From Lachnospiraceae bacterium (GTDB taxonomy: Bacteria; Bacillota; Clostridia; Lachnospirales; Lachnospiraceae): DNA of 64,000 nt. A model generated the notes under the pieces. The model ran no database searches. It saw only the letters and a program-made list of their open reading frames with translations, and was not told the origin of the DNA. This document shows, in pieces, positions 63,521 through 64,000 of the stretch. The stretch is from NCBI GenBank assembly GCA_030524635.1, contig JAUNGG010000011.1, positions 16,270 to 80,269 of the forward strand. Reading direction: 5' to 3'. A program made the position numbers and the translations under genes. The stretch's first letter is position 1, and every line of letters begins with the position of its first letter.

Positions 63521-63553
63521 TGGAAGAGGCGGAGTGACACGATTCCTCTTCCA
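63521..63553 (+). other. Perfect hairpin between SPFH gene and the last gene
   Basis: TGGAAGAGG (63521-63529) and CCTCTTCCA (63545-63553) are exact complements around a 15-base loop. No T-run follows. It might be a processing or regulatory stem just upstream of the next gene. Confidence 0.45.
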
Positions 63554-63590
63554 GGACCGACAAAACGACATCAGAGGGGAGGGGAAGCCA

Positions 63591-64000
63591 ATGCAGAAGA
63601 TGACCAAGGCCAGGCTGGATCGATTCCGCAATAAGCTATCTGCGGAAATTGCCTGCTTGGAAGAAGAGATCCGGGAGATGGAAGATACTGACAAGGGAAT
63701 CGGCAATAGTACCATCATGGATTACCGTAAGGGATATGCACAGCCCCAGAGTGTGGTGGGTTTTGATTGGGAGAAGTATGAAAGAAAGCAGAACCTCCTG
63801 GAGCGCAAGAAACAGGAAAAGAAAGCGGTTAAAGAGTGGATCGAGAATATTGAGGATGGGCAGACGCGCTGGGTATTCCGAATGTGGTACATAGAGAAAA
63901 TGAGCTGGAAGCGGATCGCGCAAAAGATGGGGTACGGGGGAAACGAGGATTATCCGAGAAAACATATTAGAGATAAATACCTTGAAAAATACAAAATAAA
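63591..64000 (+). CDS. Phage protein with C-terminal HTH-like segment, cut by window end
   Basis: ATG 63591 follows GAGGGGAGGGGAAGCC. At least 136 codons are open to the window end without a stop. The N-terminus is a coiled coil (KLSAEIACLEEEIREMEDTD), followed by GQTRWVFRMWYIEKMSWKRIAQKMGYGG, which resembles the sigma-region-4-like HTH of phage late regulators (DUF1492/RinA/ArpU group). If so it may switch on the late genes beyond the window. Confidence 0.6.
   Translation, partial: MQKMTKARLDRFRNKLSAEIACLEEEIREMEDTDKGIGNSTIMDYRKGYAQPQSVVGFDWEKYERKQNLLERKKQEKKAVKEWIENIEDGQTRWVFRMWYIEKMSWKRIAQKMGYGGNEDYPRKHIRDKYLEKYKI

Larger units (their letters stand above)
47116..64000. mobile_element. Prophage, left end (integrase to early/replication genes), continues past the window
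   Basis: The tRNA fragment, a tyrosine integrase next to it, an ImmA/CI-like/Cro-like immunity block with divergent promoters, and a long rightward run of overlapping small genes (DUF669, helicase, primase, RusA, sigma factor) make a typical temperate Firmicute siphophage left arm. No terminase, portal, capsid, tail or lysis gene is seen, so the element extends beyond 64000, where the intact tRNA gene should be found. Confidence 0.9.

Overview
The window looks like a chromosome segment of an anaerobic gut-type Firmicute, most likely a Lachnospiraceae (Enterocloster/Lachnoclostridium-like). The reasons are a complete Rnf operon in the clostridial order C-D-G-E-A-B, strong AGGAGG ribosome binding sites, moderate G+C, beta-glucoside PTS and Opp operons, and a Firmicute-type temperate phage. 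The genus is inferred from gene content only.

Layout. 0-3.5 kb: an incomplete PD-(D/E)XK nuclease-like gene, an acyltransferase and a 4'-phosphopantetheinyl transferase, and a LysR regulator. 3.5-10.7 kb: a promoter divergent from lysR drives a PotBCAD-type ABC importer followed by an adenine deaminase and a second amidohydrolase, read here as a nucleobase/nucleoside uptake and deamination operon. 10.8-16.9 kb: an oppABCDF peptide importer with a hairpin at the mRNA 5' end and a terminator-like hairpin after oppA. 17-18.9 kb: an RsmH paralogue and a PAP2-family membrane protein. 19-23.3 kb: a MarR regulator with its own palindromic operator and a heterodimeric ABC exporter with one degenerate ATPase site. 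23.3-29.2 kb: the Rnf ferredoxin:NAD oxidoreductase with a structured leader and a terminator, followed by gene debris. 29.7-34.2 kb: a MerR regulator, then a beta-glucoside PTS and a 6-phospho-beta-glucosidase. 34.4-41.9 kb: an apparent catabolic cluster (amidohydrolase-2 protein, AspT-like transporter, AraC regulator, Fe-S Old Yellow Enzyme, SDR, fumarate-reductase-type flavoprotein), with no substrate that can be named. 42.2-45.6 kb: two MATE exporters and a cytidylate-kinase-like protein, driven by a MerR-type promoter nearly identical to the one at 30.56 kb. 45.7-47.1 kb: debris, including a degraded third MATE gene and a zinc-ribbon protein fragment.

47.1 kb to the end: the left part of a prophage inserted at the 3' end of a tRNA gene. 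It has an integrase, a possible 85-nt RNA gene, a SAP-like/Cys-rich protein, ImmA, a CI-like repressor, a divergent promoter switch, a Cro-like protein, and then a replication module (RecF/SbcC-like ATPase, RecA-like ATPase, DUF669, SF2 helicase, PriCT/AAA primase-helicase, an iteron-like repeat region, RusA, a sigma factor). Small accessory genes follow, including an SPFH/band-7 protein. No capsid, tail or lysis genes fall inside the window, so the right end of the prophage lies beyond it.

The observations most worth following up are the reductive catabolic cluster at 34-42 kb, the shared 19-bp-spacer promoter linking the MerR region to the MATE operon, the putative small RNA beside the integrase, and the candidate phage origin at 58.6-58.9 kb.
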